Origin: Rhodocyclaceae bacterium
GTDB lineage: Bacteria; Pseudomonadota; Gammaproteobacteria; Burkholderiales; Rhodocyclaceae
Direction: 5' to 3'
Assembly (NCBI GenBank): GCA_023150275.1
Contig: JAKLLG010000001.1
Span: forward strand, 1 to 64,000
Length of the DNA: 64,000 nucleotides
Shown: piece after piece, positions 11,587-21,114 of the stretch
How positions within the stretch are numbered: position 1 is the stretch's first letter
How the letters are laid out: the number at the start of each line of letters is the position of its first letter
Position numbers and translations under genes: made by a program
Notes under the pieces: generated by a model
What the model was told of the DNA's origin: nothing
Database searches by the model: none
Seen by the model: only the letters and a program-made list of their open reading frames with translations

Positions 11587-11706
11587 GGCGCTATTTTAGC
11601 GTAGGAGAGAAGAGGGCTGTCATTGCCGGAGCGCGTTTCTGGTTAGCTTGTCGCGCCGTAACAAGCGGGACAGTTCAACGGTGTATTAGCAGCATTCTCC
11701 GAACCA

Positions 11707-11740
11707 TAAAAAAGCCGTTCGGCACCTACCGAACGGCTTT
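11707..11740 (-). terminator. Rho-independent terminator after pilQ
   Basis: A 12-bp perfect stem, AAAGCCGTTCGG (11711-11722) pairing with CCGAACGGCTTT (11729-11740), has a 6-base loop. An A-rich run at 11707-11713 gives a U-tract on the minus strand. It ends the pilMNOPQ transcript and insulates aroK from it. Confidence 0.9.
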
Positions 11741-11774
11741 ACGACATCGCCAACACCGCGACGTCTCAATGGGA

Positions 11775-13901
11775 TCAACGAACTGTCAGGCTCTCACTGA
11801 TGATTTTTGGAGTAATGAAAACTAGTAGCTCCGTTTTATCATCTGTTTTCTGTGTATTCTTAAACAACCAGCCAAGATAAGGGAGTTCGCCGAAAAAAGG
11901 GATTCGGTTAGTGGTTTCTCGTGATTCTTGTTGATAGATTCCACCAATAACAACAGTTCCGCCGTTCTCGACCAGCACCTCGGTTTTGACGTGCTTGGTG
12001 TCGATCGCAACACCCGCGCCAGTGGTTAGGCGCGTGTTAGGAGTATCTTTGTTCACGTCAAGCGTCATAGTAATTTTCCCGTCCGGCGTTATTTGAGGCT
12101 TAACCTTGAGCGCAAGATTCGCTTTTCGGAACGAGACAGAAGTCGCACCGGAACTGGTAGCCTGTTGGTATGGAATTTCGACGCCCTGTTCAATCAGCGC
12201 CTCAACCTGATCGGCGGTTACTACGCGCGGGCTCGAAACAACCTTCCCTCGACCATCCGCTTCAAGCGCACTGACCTCAAGATTTAGAAATTTTGTCCGG
12301 GAGTTGTTGAAGAGCACAAAAGCCACCTGCCCCGCCGTTCCTGACCGCGGGTTTGCCGGGAGGTTTACGTTCTGTCCGATTGGAGTAGATATATTTGTCG
12401 TTGGTGTTCCGGCTGTCGCTTGGCCTGTTGTGCCAAGCCCTGCACCAATCACGTATTGCCCCGAACTCCCCGCGTCAAAGGCAGTACTCTGAGTACTCCC
12501 CATGTTCCATCCCAAACGGACTCCGAGATCCTTACTAAAGCTATCCGACGCTTCGACAATGCGGGCCTCTATCAGTACCTGACGCACGGGTACATCAATC
12601 TTCCCGATTAACACTCGGACCTCCTCGAGGCGAGACGGCGTGTCCTGTACAAACAACATATTGGTCCTGGCATCGACAACAGCACTACCGCGCTTCGAAA
12701 GCATCCGCTGATTTTGATCGGTCAACAGTTTCTGAACTGCATCTGCCTTTTGATAATTCAGTTGAAAACTTTCTGTCCTTACAGGCTCCAAGTCGCCAAT
12801 TTGTAGCCGGGACTCGAATTCCAGCTTTTCCTTGGTGGCGATTTCTTCTCGGGGCGCAACGAGAATGACGTTTCCATTCTTGCGCATGTCCAAACCACGC
12901 TGTTGAAGTATGATGTCGAGAGCCTGATCCCACGGAACATCTTTCAAGATCAGCGTTAAACTCCCGCCAACAGAGTCGCTCACGACCATGTTCATGCCCG
13001 TGAATTCTCCAATCACCTGCAAAAGACGACGAACATCAACGTTTTGAAAATTCAGGGACAATTTCTCTCCCTGATAACCGCCGCGACTACCCTGCACCAA
13101 CTTGTTTGGATTCTCAACGATAGGTTTCACCTCGATCACGAACTGGTTTTCCGTCTGATAAGCGTTATGTTCCCAAAGGCCTTTGGGCGCAATCGACAAG
13201 CGCGCTCCGGCGCCTTGTTGCGAGGCGGTGATGGAGGTAACCGGAGTGGCAAAATCAGTCACATCCATCTTGCGTTTGAGGTGCTCGGGCAATGAGGTCT
13301 TTGCGAAGTCGACGAGCAACTGCGAGCCCTGCTGACGAATATCTATCCCTGTCGTTGCATCTGTCAGTTCGACGATTACTCGAGCCTCTCCATCCTTACC
13401 GCGACGGAAACCGATATCTCGGATGGCATGTTGATCTGCGGTTGGCTTGGCCTCTGCGAAATGGGTAACCTTTCCCTTGACCGGATCCAAGCCCGCTGCC
13501 GCCGCCGATAAAGATATCAAGAGATCCTTGCCATCAACGCGGATATAAGACGCCGAAGCTTGGTTCAGATTCATAACCACGCGCGTCTTTTCCGGTGTCT
13601 GGACCAAATTCACGCTTCGAAGCAAGCCCTCGTTGAAGGTTTGGCTGTTGCGCCCAATGGCGTTTACCGTTGCCGGGAAGTCAATGGCCAAGCGTGCAGG
13701 ATTAGAGACGCTGAAATTCGCCGGGACCGCAATCAGCCCCTCCTTTAGGGATAGCTTTACCATAACGCCACCACCCTGCTGGGCAACATTGATCGACTGA
13801 ATCTCGTTTATAGGCGGCTTCGCATCTTGCGCGAGCAACGCACCAGAGACCAGCAGACCTCCCAACAAGGTGAGCAAGTATTTGTTATCGAACCCCATCA
13901 T
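11775..13901 (-). CDS. pilQ: Type IV pilus secretin PilQ
   Basis: 708 residues. A signal peptide (about 1-25, LLGGLLVSGALLAQDA) is followed by two AMIN-type beta domains, which bind peptidoglycan. A secretin/TonB short N-terminal domain comes next (LSLNFQNVDVRRLLQVIGEF, about 280-345). The N1 and secretin pore domains close with VPFFGELPYLGWLF-like sequence (IPFFGELPYLGWLFKNT), the secretin signature. It forms the outer-membrane ring through which the pilus exits. The start is ATGATG at 13901/13898; AAGGAGG upstream is 4 bases from the first and 7 from the second, favouring 13898. It overlaps the pilP stop. Confidence 0.97.
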   Translation of the reverse strand: MMGFDNKYLLTLLGGLLVSGALLAQDAKPPINEIQSINVAQQGGGVMVKLSLKEGLIAVPANFSVSNPARLAIDFPATVNAIGRNSQTFNEGLLRSVNLVQTPEKTRVVMNLNQASASYIRVDGKDLLISLSAAAAGLDPVKGKVTHFAEAKPTADQHAIRDIGFRRGKDGEARVIVELTDATTGIDIRQQGSQLLVDFAKTSLPEHLKRKMDVTDFATPVTSITASQQGAGARLSIAPKGLWEHNAYQTENQFVIEVKPIVENPNKLVQGSRGGYQGEKLSLNFQNVDVRRLLQVIGEFTGMNMVVSDSVGGSLTLILKDVPWDQALDIILQQRGLDMRKNGNVILVAPREEIATKEKLEFESRLQIGDLEPVRTESFQLNYQKADAVQKLLTDQNQRMLSKRGSAVVDARTNMLFVQDTPSRLEEVRVLIGKIDVPVRQVLIEARIVEASDSFSKDLGVRLGWNMGSTQSTAFDAGSSGQYVIGAGLGTTGQATAGTPTTNISTPIGQNVNLPANPRSGTAGQVAFVLFNNSRTKFLNLEVSALEADGRGKVVSSPRVVTADQVEALIEQGVEIPYQQATSSGATSVSFRKANLALKVKPQITPDGKITMTLDVNKDTPNTRLTTGAGVAIDTKHVKTEVLVENGGTVVIGGIYQQESRETTNRIPFFGELPYLGWLFKNTQKTDDKTELLVFITPKIISESLTVR

Positions 13902-14425
13902 TTACCCTCCTTGGCCTGCAATTGCAACGTGCTTGACCGCTCAACCCAATCCCCCGACGGATCTTGCACCAATTCACGCAAGGACAATTCCGTCTCGGAA
14001 ATCTTCGTAATAACACCAAAATTCTGGCCCATATAATTTCCTGCTCTGACCTGCTGCAAAGCACCATCCACCGAGACAATCGCGTGTGTTTGCCGGTTCT
14101 TTGTGAGAGAGCCCACAAATTTGATCGATTCCAGAGGGTACGCTTCCAGAGGTTCTCTGGCTCTTTCCATGTCCGGACGCAACCCCGCTCCACCTCGTTG
14201 CTTCGTGTCCACCGCCATCTTGGCAGGACTGAATGGATCCATGAGTCCAGCGGCGTCATAGGCTACCGGCTCGTAGGGTTTAACCTTTGGCAGAGGCGGA
14301 ATTCGGCCACGAAAATCCTTGGATTCCTCTTTCATCCATTGCTGCAACTCTTCCTGCCCGCCCCCGCTGCAGGCCGCGACAACAATTGCCGCAAGCGCCA
14401 CGGAAAGCACTCGGCTAGCAATCAC
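13898..14425 (-). CDS. pilP: Type IV pilus assembly lipoprotein PilP
   Basis: 175 residues. An N-terminal lipobox VVAAC (Cys at about 19) marks it as an inner-membrane lipoprotein. The rest fits the PilP family, ending in a small beta domain (HAIVSVDGALQQVRAGNYMG, about 113-132). PilP links the PilN/PilO inner-membrane complex to the secretin PilQ across the periplasm. It overlaps pilO by 4 bases upstream and pilQ by 4 bases downstream. Confidence 0.93.
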   Translation of the reverse strand: MIASRVLSVALAAIVVAACSGGGQEELQQWMKEESKDFRGRIPPLPKVKPYEPVAYDAAGLMDPFSPAKMAVDTKQRGGAGLRPDMERAREPLEAYPLESIKFVGSLTKNRQTHAIVSVDGALQQVRAGNYMGQNFGVITKISETELSLRELVQDPSGDWVERSSTLQLQAKEGK

Positions 14426-15093
14426 TTCTTGCCTCCTTTCTTGGCATCTGCAGCAGCCTTACGTTGTCGCGCAAGCTCCTCTTCGTCAAGATAGCGGAAC
14501 GTCTTCGTCACAGCATCAAGAACCATGGTTCCGTCTTTCTGCTGAGTAGCAATGGAAAGGTTGTTGAGAGTAACAATTCGCGACAAACGGCCTATATCAC
14601 CGGCAAATGCACCAAAATCGTGATACCCCCCCGTAAGGCGAACTGATATTGGTAGCTCGGCATAGAAATCCTTAACGATTTCCGCTCCAGGCTTAAACAG
14701 TTCAAACTGCAGACCCCGCCCCATCCCGGATTGATTGATTTCAACGAGGAGCGATTCGACCTCGGCCTTGTTCGGCAATTGTTTCAGCAAGGCGCCGAAT
14801 GAACGGTCGATTTCGTTCAATTGCTGCTTATGTAGGTCAAGGTTCACCGCCTGCTGCTTCTTGTTCAAGAATTCTTCCTTGAGTCTAGTCTCCTCATTCT
14901 TCTTGATTTCCAGCGCATCCAACTGATCCTGCCATACGAACCACCATCCAGCGACCAGAAGTACTATAAACATGCCGACCAGTGCCGCAATTTTTGGCGC
15001 CAGAGGCCACGTTCCAACATCTTTCGGATTTAGGCGACGAAAGTCGTCAAGCACCCCCTGAAGGTCTAGGGAAGGCAGCGCCATCTTTTTCAT
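14422..15093 (-). CDS. pilO: Type IV pilus inner-membrane protein PilO
   Basis: 223 residues. One membrane segment (about 33-52, LVGMFIVLLVAGWWFVW) follows a short cytoplasmic tail. Next is a periplasmic coiled coil (LEIKKNEETRLKEEFLNKKQ) and a ferredoxin-like alpha/beta domain (LPISVRLTGGYHDFGAFAGD). PilO pairs with PilN in the alignment subcomplex that connects motor to secretin. It has 4-base overlaps with both neighbours. A Lys-rich tail (KKGGKK) closes the protein. Confidence 0.93.
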   Translation of the reverse strand: MKKMALPSLDLQGVLDDFRRLNPKDVGTWPLAPKIAALVGMFIVLLVAGWWFVWQDQLDALEIKKNEETRLKEEFLNKKQQAVNLDLHKQQLNEIDRSFGALLKQLPNKAEVESLLVEINQSGMGRGLQFELFKPGAEIVKDFYAELPISVRLTGGYHDFGAFAGDIGRLSRIVTLNNLSIATQQKDGTMVLDAVTKTFRYLDEEELARQRKAAADAKKGGKK

Positions 15094-15662
15094 TTCTTGC
15101 CCCCAGTTGAATCTGTCGCCGCTACTCTAGTTAGCACGAATGTCACCGTAAACTCACTGACACGCCTCTTGTCCAAGGCCGCAGTTTTTATTTCTACCAA
15201 CACTGGACGCTCCATCCACGGCGAAGCCTCAATATTGCGCATTAGGGCTGACACTCGGGCATTCGACTGCGTCACACCTTGCAGAGTAACGGTATTTCCC
15301 TGCTGCTTCATGGATCGCAAGAAAATTCCTTCAGGCACTTGCTTCGCAAGTTCATTCATTAAATGAACCGCTTCTGCGCGATCTCCCTGCAGAGATTCAA
15401 TGATCTGCTTTCTCGACAGCAGAGCCGCAGTCTGCTCTTTCAACCGCTTGATCTCCTCCAACTGCTTGTTTAGCACAGCAATTTCGCGCTTCAGAAAATC
15501 GTTGCGCTCATCCTGCGTCGAAATGTAGCCCCCAATAACGGAGTAGCCAAGGAAGACAATCAGTCCAGCAAGGACTGCTATCAGCGCAGTCAGAACAAAA
15601 AACTGCTGTCGCCGATCCTTGCGTTTCTGCTCGCGGTGCGGAAGGAGATTGATGCGTATCAT
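15090..15662 (-). CDS. pilN: Type IV pilus inner-membrane protein PilN
   Basis: 190 residues. It begins with the PilN signature MIRINLLPHREQKRK (the INLLP motif binds the groove of PilM). One membrane segment (about 20-45) follows, then a periplasmic coiled coil (about 55-90) and a C-terminal alpha/beta domain. It anchors the cytoplasmic actin-like PilM to PilO and PilP. It overlaps pilM and pilO by 4 bases each. Confidence 0.95.
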   Translation of the reverse strand: MIRINLLPHREQKRKDRRQQFFVLTALIAVLAGLIVFLGYSVIGGYISTQDERNDFLKREIAVLNKQLEEIKRLKEQTAALLSRKQIIESLQGDRAEAVHLMNELAKQVPEGIFLRSMKQQGNTVTLQGVTQSNARVSALMRNIEASPWMERPVLVEIKTAALDKRRVSEFTVTFVLTRVAATDSTGGKK

Positions 15663-16738
15663 TCGTCAAACCTCCGCATGGCCAAACCACAGGCCACCAT
15701 CAAGCACGAGGCATCAGCGAGCAAATTACGGGCCTTCACCCTGTCCGACAACACCATGTCAGCAAACGGGTTGGCGACGACCGTATTGATCTGTGTCCGC
15801 GAAGCGACCGCTTCGTCAGCCCCCGGCAGCGTGGCACACCCCCCGGCAAGCACGATGTGATGCACCTGATTAAACTGCGTTGAGGTGAAGAAAAACTGCA
15901 GGGCACGGGACACCTCAAGCGCCAAATTATCTACGAACGGGCGTAGGAGTTCCGAGTCGTAGGTGTCCGGAAGATTGTTGGCGCGTTTGGCAGCTTCTGC
16001 CTCCTCGAAATTCATCCCGTACTGACGCGCGATATCCTGCGTCAACTGATTGCCACCGAAGGCCTGCTCTCTGGCATAGAGTTGCTGGTCGTTTTTCATG
16101 ACGGTCAAATTCATCGAATTCGCACCGACATCGACCAAGGCGATGATCTGGTTATGGCCGCCATCCGGCAACTGCTTCTCGATCAGTTCAAACGCCGAAA
16201 GCGCCGCGTAGGATTCCACGTCCATCACCAGCGGTTTAAGTCCCGCCGCCTCGGCCACCGCCACACGATCCTCGACACGCTCCTTGCGCGAAGCGGCGAT
16301 GAGCACCTCGACCTCATCTGGGGAAGACGGTGCCGGGCCGACAACCTGGAAATCAAGATTGACTTCCTCCAGCGCAAACGGAATGTACTGGTTTGCTTCG
16401 GACTCGACCTGCATTTCCAAGTCTTCTTCTCGCTGTCCGGCCGGCACGATGATTTTCTTGGTAATGACAGCCGCCGCCGGAAGCGCTATTGCCACATACC
16501 GGGTAGATGTGGACATTCTCTTCCACGCTTTCATCACCGCTTCCGCAGCCGCTTCAAGGTTAACGATATTGCCGTCGGCAACGACATCCTTGGCAAGGAC
16601 CTCGATTGTGTATCGCTCGACGCGATAACCTTCCTTGCCACTGCCCGAAAGCTCGACGAGCTTGACGGCCGAGGAACTAATATCCAGGCCAATCAGCGGT
16701 CGCGCCTTCGTACTGAAGATCGAGAGATCAATCTGCAA
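15659..16738 (-). CDS. pilM: Type IV pilus assembly ATPase-fold protein PilM
   Basis: 359 residues with the actin-like/FtsA fold: LIGLDISSSAVKLVEL (phosphate-1 motif, about 15-30), ALVDVGANSMNLTV (phosphate-2), and VLAGGCATLPG (adenosine motif). It binds PilN on the cytoplasmic side and is the first gene of pilMNOPQ. The start is a TTG at 16738 preceded by GAGGA at good spacing; no in-frame ATG fits. It is divergent from mrcA, with a 172-base shared promoter region. Confidence 0.94.
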   Translation of the reverse strand: MQIDLSIFSTKARPLIGLDISSSAVKLVELSGSGKEGYRVERYTIEVLAKDVVADGNIVNLEAAAEAVMKAWKRMSTSTRYVAIALPAAAVITKKIIVPAGQREEDLEMQVESEANQYIPFALEEVNLDFQVVGPAPSSPDEVEVLIAASRKERVEDRVAVAEAAGLKPLVMDVESYAALSAFELIEKQLPDGGHNQIIALVDVGANSMNLTVMKNDQQLYAREQAFGGNQLTQDIARQYGMNFEEAEAAKRANNLPDTYDSELLRPFVDNLALEVSRALQFFFTSTQFNQVHHIVLAGGCATLPGADEAVASRTQINTVVANPFADMVLSDRVKARNLLADASCLMVACGLAMRRFDE

Positions 16739-16865
16739 GTCGCTATCCTCGGCAAAAAAACGTTTCTAAATGAACACTTAGCAGCGTTATACAATAATCT
16801 ACGTTAGATGCTAGCAACAAGCATTGGTCATGTAAAGCTATTTTTATGGCATTTGTCAGGCCGCG

Positions 16866-16871
16866 TATAAT
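16866..16871 (+). promoter_or_regulatory. Candidate -10 element for mrcA
   Basis: A perfect TATAAT stands 39 bases before the TTG start of mrcA, giving a start of transcription near 16878 and a leader of about 33 bases. The -35 position (around 16843-16848) matches poorly, so support is only moderate. The rest of the pilM-mrcA divergent region shows no strong repeat. Confidence 0.45.
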
Positions 16872-16910
16872 TCTCGCCACACATCACTGACCGGTTTTCG
16901 GATTTCAACC

Positions 16911-19202
16911 TTGCCTTCCTTGCTCCGCTGGTTCCTTTACCCGCTCATCTTCGTCATTGGCCTGCTGCTGGCCGGGATTGCCGTCGTCGCCATCGTCCTG
17001 GTCCTGACTTACCCCAATCTGCCTTCGCTGGAGGCGCTCACCGACTACCGGCCGAAGATACCGTTACGCGTCTACACTGCCGACGGCCATCTGATCGGCG
17101 AATTCGGTGAGGAACGCCGCAGCATCGTCCGCATTGACGACGTCCCCAACGTGATGAAGCAGGCCATTCTCGCCGCGGAGGACGAGCGCTTCTATCAGCA
17201 TGGCGGCATCGACACCATCGGCATGATCCGCGCTGCCATCATGAATTTGACTTCGGGCGGAAAGAAACAGGGGGCCAGCACGATCACGCAGCAGGTTGCC
17301 CGCAATTTCTTCCTTTCCAGCGAAAAAACCTACACCCGCAAGCTCTACGAAGTCCTGCTCTCGTTCAAGATCGAGCACAACCTGAGCAAGGATCAGATTC
17401 TCGAGCTCTATATCAACCAGATTTACCTCGGGCAACGCGCCTACGGATTTTCCGCTGCCGCCAGCATTTATTTCGGCAAACAACTCAAGGACTTGACCCC
17501 GGCCGAAGCGGCAATGCTCGCAGGGTTGCCGAAAGCACCCTCTGCCTTCAACCCTGTCGTCAATCCGAAGCGCGCAAAGCTCCGCCAGCAATATGTATTG
17601 CGCCGGATGAAGGAGATGGGGACGCTCGACGAAAAGCAGCATGAGGCCGCCCTCAAGCAGACGCTCGTCGTCAAGCGAGAAACGAATGACTACGCGGTGC
17701 ACGCCGAGTACGTCGCCGAGATGGCGCGACAAATGGCGGCCGACCGCTACCCGGAAGACGTCTACTCGGTCGGACTACGCGTAATTACCACGATCACCAA
17801 GGCCGATCAGGCTGCAGCCTATGCCGCGTTGCGCCGCGGCGTCTTCGACTACGATCGCCGCCACGGGTATCGTGGGGCGGAGAGCTACGCCGATCTCAAG
17901 GACATCAAGTCCGAGCAGGATGAAGGCCTGGACGAATTGCTCGCCGACATCTACGGTGGCGAAGATCTCTCGCCGGCAATCGTGCTCAGCGCCACCGCCA
18001 AGGAGGTGAAGGCTTACCGCAAGGGTGGCGACCTGGTCACCCTCGCCGGTGACGCGCTCAAGTTTGCCGCCCGCATGCTCGACGAGAAGGCGCCACCGAA
18101 CAAGCGCATCCGGCGTGGTGCGATCATTCGTATTCAGAAGGACGACAAGGGTAACTGGCAAATCGTACAGATGCCGGAAGTGGAAGCCGCATTCGTCTCG
18201 ATCGACCCGCAGAACGGCAGCATCCGGGCACTGGTCGGCGGCTTCGATTTCAACAAGAACAAGTACAACCATGTTTCGCAGGCGTGGCGCCAGCCGGGAT
18301 CGAGTTTCAAGCCCTTCATCTATTCGGCGGCACTGGAAAAGGGCTTTACGCCAACCACCATCGTGCTCGACGAACCGATCGTCTTTCCGGCCTCGGTCAC
18401 CGGCTCACAGGCATGGGAACCGAAGAACTACGACGGCAAGTACGAGGGCCCGATGCGGCTGCGTACCGCACTCGCGAAATCCAAGAACATGGTCTCCATC
18501 CGCGTGCTGCAGGCGATCGGCACCCACTATGCTCAGGATTACGCCACCCGCTTCGGCTTCGAGGCCGAGAAGCATCCGGCCTATCTGACGATGGCGCTGG
18601 GTGCCGGCGCGGTCACGCCATGGCAGATGGTTACTGGCTACGCGGCCTTCGCCAACGGCGGCTACCGCATCCAACCCTATGTCGTCCGTGAAATCAGGGA
18701 TGACAAGGGCCAAGTCATCGCCCAGGCGCAGCCGGCGCCGGCCGGGATCGAGGAACTGCGCATCATCGACCCGCGCAACGCCTTCGTGATGGACAGCCTG
18801 CTGCGCGACGTCACCATCTACGGCACCGCAGCCCGCGCCTCGAACATCCTCAAGCGCAAGGATCTTGCCGGCAAGACAGGCACCACCAACGAGCATGTCG
18901 ATGCCTGGTTCTGCGGTTACCAACAGACATTGGCTGGCTGTGCCTGGATGGGCTTCGACCAGCCGAAAGACTTGGGCAAGGGCGAGACCGGCGGCGCAGC
19001 TGCACTGCCGATCTGGATCAACTATATGCAGAAGGCGCTCAAGGACGTTCCGGAATCCTTCCCGCCGGTGCCGGAAGGCATGGTCAGCCGTGACGTTGCC
19101 GGGGCCAAGGGTCCAGCCAAGGAATTCTTCTACAAGGAACACGCCCCCGAGGAATTGCCGGAAGAGCAACCCGGAGACGCAGAAACGAAACCTGTCGACT
19201 AG
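16911..19202 (+). CDS. mrcA: Penicillin-binding protein 1A (bifunctional transglycosylase/transpeptidase)
   Basis: 763 residues. One N-terminal membrane anchor (about 7-33). The GT51 glycosyltransferase domain carries AEDERFYQHGGID (catalytic Glu in EDERF), then GASTITQQVARNF. The transpeptidase domain has the nucleophile motif (QPGSSFKPF), SKN (AKSKNMVS) and KTGTT. Between them is the OB-like insertion seen in PBP1A. It polymerises and crosslinks peptidoglycan. The start is TTG at 16911 (a second TTG at 16920 is possible); the frame is closed by a stop at 16833 with no ATG between. It lies next to pilMNOPQ, as in many Gram-negatives. Confidence 0.95.
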   Translation: MPSLLRWFLYPLIFVIGLLLAGIAVVAIVLVLTYPNLPSLEALTDYRPKIPLRVYTADGHLIGEFGEERRSIVRIDDVPNVMKQAILAAEDERFYQHGGIDTIGMIRAAIMNLTSGGKKQGASTITQQVARNFFLSSEKTYTRKLYEVLLSFKIEHNLSKDQILELYINQIYLGQRAYGFSAAASIYFGKQLKDLTPAEAAMLAGLPKAPSAFNPVVNPKRAKLRQQYVLRRMKEMGTLDEKQHEAALKQTLVVKRETNDYAVHAEYVAEMARQMAADRYPEDVYSVGLRVITTITKADQAAAYAALRRGVFDYDRRHGYRGAESYADLKDIKSEQDEGLDELLADIYGGEDLSPAIVLSATAKEVKAYRKGGDLVTLAGDALKFAARMLDEKAPPNKRIRRGAIIRIQKDDKGNWQIVQMPEVEAAFVSIDPQNGSIRALVGGFDFNKNKYNHVSQAWRQPGSSFKPFIYSAALEKGFTPTTIVLDEPIVFPASVTGSQAWEPKNYDGKYEGPMRLRTALAKSKNMVSIRVLQAIGTHYAQDYATRFGFEAEKHPAYLTMALGAGAVTPWQMVTGYAAFANGGYRIQPYVVREIRDDKGQVIAQAQPAPAGIEELRIIDPRNAFVMDSLLRDVTIYGTAARASNILKRKDLAGKTGTTNEHVDAWFCGYQQTLAGCAWMGFDQPKDLGKGETGGAAALPIWINYMQKALKDVPESFPPVPEGMVSRDVAGAKGPAKEFFYKEHAPEELPEEQPGDAETKPVD

Positions 19203-19262
19203 ACGTCAGCTGCGCAGGCTGGCGGCAACGTTAAAACACAGCGGAAGCCGCCTCGCCGACGA

Positions 19263-19589
19263 TCAGCCGGGAGGCACCAGACGTATCGCCTCTCCCGCCT
19301 GCTCGCCGACAAGGCGGGATAGCTTGGCGAACAACTCCTCGCCATCACGGGTATCACACCATGCGCCGTCCTGATGGCGGAAGTGAAAACCACCGGAACG
19401 CGCCGCCACCCATATCTCCTGCGCGACAGCGTGCTTGTTCACAATGATCTTGCTGCCATCGGCAAATTCGATTTCCAGCACCCCGCCCGCGGCGAGTTCA
19501 AAATCGACATCCGCGCCGCAGGATTCCAGCCCCTGCTCGATACGGGCCAGCGTCTCGTCCGCCAGAGCGGCAAATTCGGTCTCGTTCAT
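19263..19589 (-). CDS. cyaY: Iron-sulfur assembly protein CyaY (bacterial frataxin)
   Basis: 108 residues when started at the ATG at 19589 (MNETEFAALADETL); an ATG four codons upstream is possible. The fold markers are an acidic first helix (ADETLARIEQGLESCGADVD), GGVLEIEFADGSKIIVNKH and EIWVAARSGGFHF, all typical of frataxin. It binds iron and modulates the IscS cysteine desulfurase. It is divergent from lptM, with only 35 bases between the start codons. Confidence 0.93.
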   Translation of the reverse strand: MNETEFAALADETLARIEQGLESCGADVDFELAAGGVLEIEFADGSKIIVNKHAVAQEIWVAARSGGFHFRHQDGAWCDTRDGEELFAKLSRLVGEQAGEAIRLVPPG

Positions 19590-19624
19590 CCGTGCTACCA
19601 TCCGATTTTTTCAATGACCGACCC

Positions 19625-19849
19625 ATGCGTCCGATCATCCCAACGGCCGCGCTCGCGGCGGCCCTCGCGCTGACCGCCTGCGGCACACGCGGCAACCTCA
19701 CGCAACTGCCCGGCCCGCACCAGCCCCCCGTTCTCGAACGCTGGGCAGGAAGCAAACCTGCGCCTGCTCCCGCGACCAGACCCGCAGACATACCTGCCGA
19801 GACGCAGAACGCCGGCGATATTAACACGGCGCCCGAAGCCGCCAAGTGA
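19625..19849 (+). CDS. lptM: Small outer-membrane-assembly lipoprotein LptM (YifL family)
   Basis: 74 residues from the ATG at 19625. A short signal peptide ends in the lipobox LTAC, followed by the family motif GTRGNLTQLPG. The tail is Pro/Ala-rich and disordered. LptM assists oxidative maturation of LptD, the LPS translocon. It stands immediately before lysA with cyaY divergent, the standard cyaY-lptM-lysA neighbourhood of Gram-negatives. Confidence 0.88.
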   Translation: MRPIIPTAALAAALALTACGTRGNLTQLPGPHQPPVLERWAGSKPAPAPATRPADIPAETQNAGDINTAPEAAK

Positions 19850-19857
19850 GCCCTGCC

Positions 19858-21114
19858 ATGACCAAGAACACCCACTTTTTCCCGCTCCGGGAAGGCCGCC
19901 TTAACGTCGAGAACGTGCCCGTTGCCGCCATTGCCGAGCGCTTCGGCACTCCCTGCTATGTTTATTCGCGCGCCGCGCTCACTGCCGCACTGGCCGAGTT
20001 TCAGCAGGAACTCACTGATATCGATGCCCTCGTCTGCTACGCGGTCAAGGCCAATTCCAACCTCGCCATCCTGAACCTGTTCGCCCGTCTCGGCGCCGGC
20101 TTCGACATCGTTTCCGGCGGCGAACTGCAGCGCGCGCTCGCCGCTGGCGGCGACCCGCAGAAGATCGTTTTCTCCGGTGTCGGCAAGACCGCGGCCGAGA
20201 TGAAACAGGCGCTGGAGGCCGGCATTCTCTGCTTCAATGTCGAGTCGGCCCCCGAATTGGAGCGCCTCAATGAAGTGGCCGGCAGCGCGGGCAAAAAGGC
20301 GCCGGTCAGCCTGCGCGTCAATCCGAACGTAGACGCCAAGACCCACCCCTACATCTCTACCGGGCTCAAGGAAAACAAGTTCGGCGTCGCCTACGAGGAC
20401 GCGCTCGCGCTCTACCGCCGCGCTGCCGCACTGCCGAACATCGAAGTCGCCGGTATCGACTGCCACATAGGCTCGCAACTGCTCGATCCGGCACCATTTG
20501 CCGAAGCACTCGACAAGGTGCTTCTACTCATTGATCAGCTGAGTGCCGAGGGCATCCAGCTGCACCACATCGACCTCGGCGGCGGACTCGGCATCCGCTA
20601 TGCCGACGAAACGGCGCCCACTGTCGCCAGCTACCTGCAGCCGCTGCTGAAGAAGCTCGCCGGGCGCAAGCTCAAGGTCGTGCTCGAACCCGGCCGCCGC
20701 CTCGTCGGCAACGCCGGCCTGCTGCTCACCAGGGTCGAGTATCTGAAACCCGGCGAGGTCAAGAACTTCGCCATCGTAGACGCGGCCATGAACGACCTCG
20801 CCCGCCCGGCGCTCTACGATGCCTGGCACGACATCCTTCCGGTGACGCCGCGTACCAGCGCTGCGAAATCCTGGGAAATCGTCGGCCCGGTCTGCGAATC
20901 CGGAGATTTTCTCGGCCACGACCGGGCGCTCGCCCTCGAACCCGGCGATCTGCTTGCGATCATGTCGGCGGGCGCCTACGGCATGGCGATGAGCTCGAAC
21001 TACAACACCCGGCCACGCGCCGCCGAAGTGATCGTCGACGGCGATCAGGCGCACCTCGTGCGCCGGCGCGAAACGATCGAATCACTCTACGCGCTGGAAC
21101 AGCCGCTGCCGTGA
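19858..21114 (+). CDS. lysA: Diaminopimelate decarboxylase
   Basis: 418 residues from the ATG at 19858; an in-frame GTG at 19846 is less likely. It is a PLP-dependent fold III decarboxylase. CYAVKANSNLAIL holds the PLP lysine (AVKAN). HIGSQLLDP, GGGLGIRY and EPGRRLVGNAG bind cofactor phosphate, and CESGDFLGHDR carries the active-site Cys. It converts meso-diaminopimelate to lysine. It follows lptM closely and its stop overlaps the start of the efflux adaptor gene (TGATG). Confidence 0.97.
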   Translation: MTKNTHFFPLREGRLNVENVPVAAIAERFGTPCYVYSRAALTAALAEFQQELTDIDALVCYAVKANSNLAILNLFARLGAGFDIVSGGELQRALAAGGDPQKIVFSGVGKTAAEMKQALEAGILCFNVESAPELERLNEVAGSAGKKAPVSLRVNPNVDAKTHPYISTGLKENKFGVAYEDALALYRRAAALPNIEVAGIDCHIGSQLLDPAPFAEALDKVLLLIDQLSAEGIQLHHIDLGGGLGIRYADETAPTVASYLQPLLKKLAGRKLKVVLEPGRRLVGNAGLLLTRVEYLKPGEVKNFAIVDAAMNDLARPALYDAWHDILPVTPRTSAAKSWEIVGPVCESGDFLGHDRALALEPGDLLAIMSAGAYGMAMSSNYNTRPRAAEVIVDGDQAHLVRRRETIESLYALEQPLP

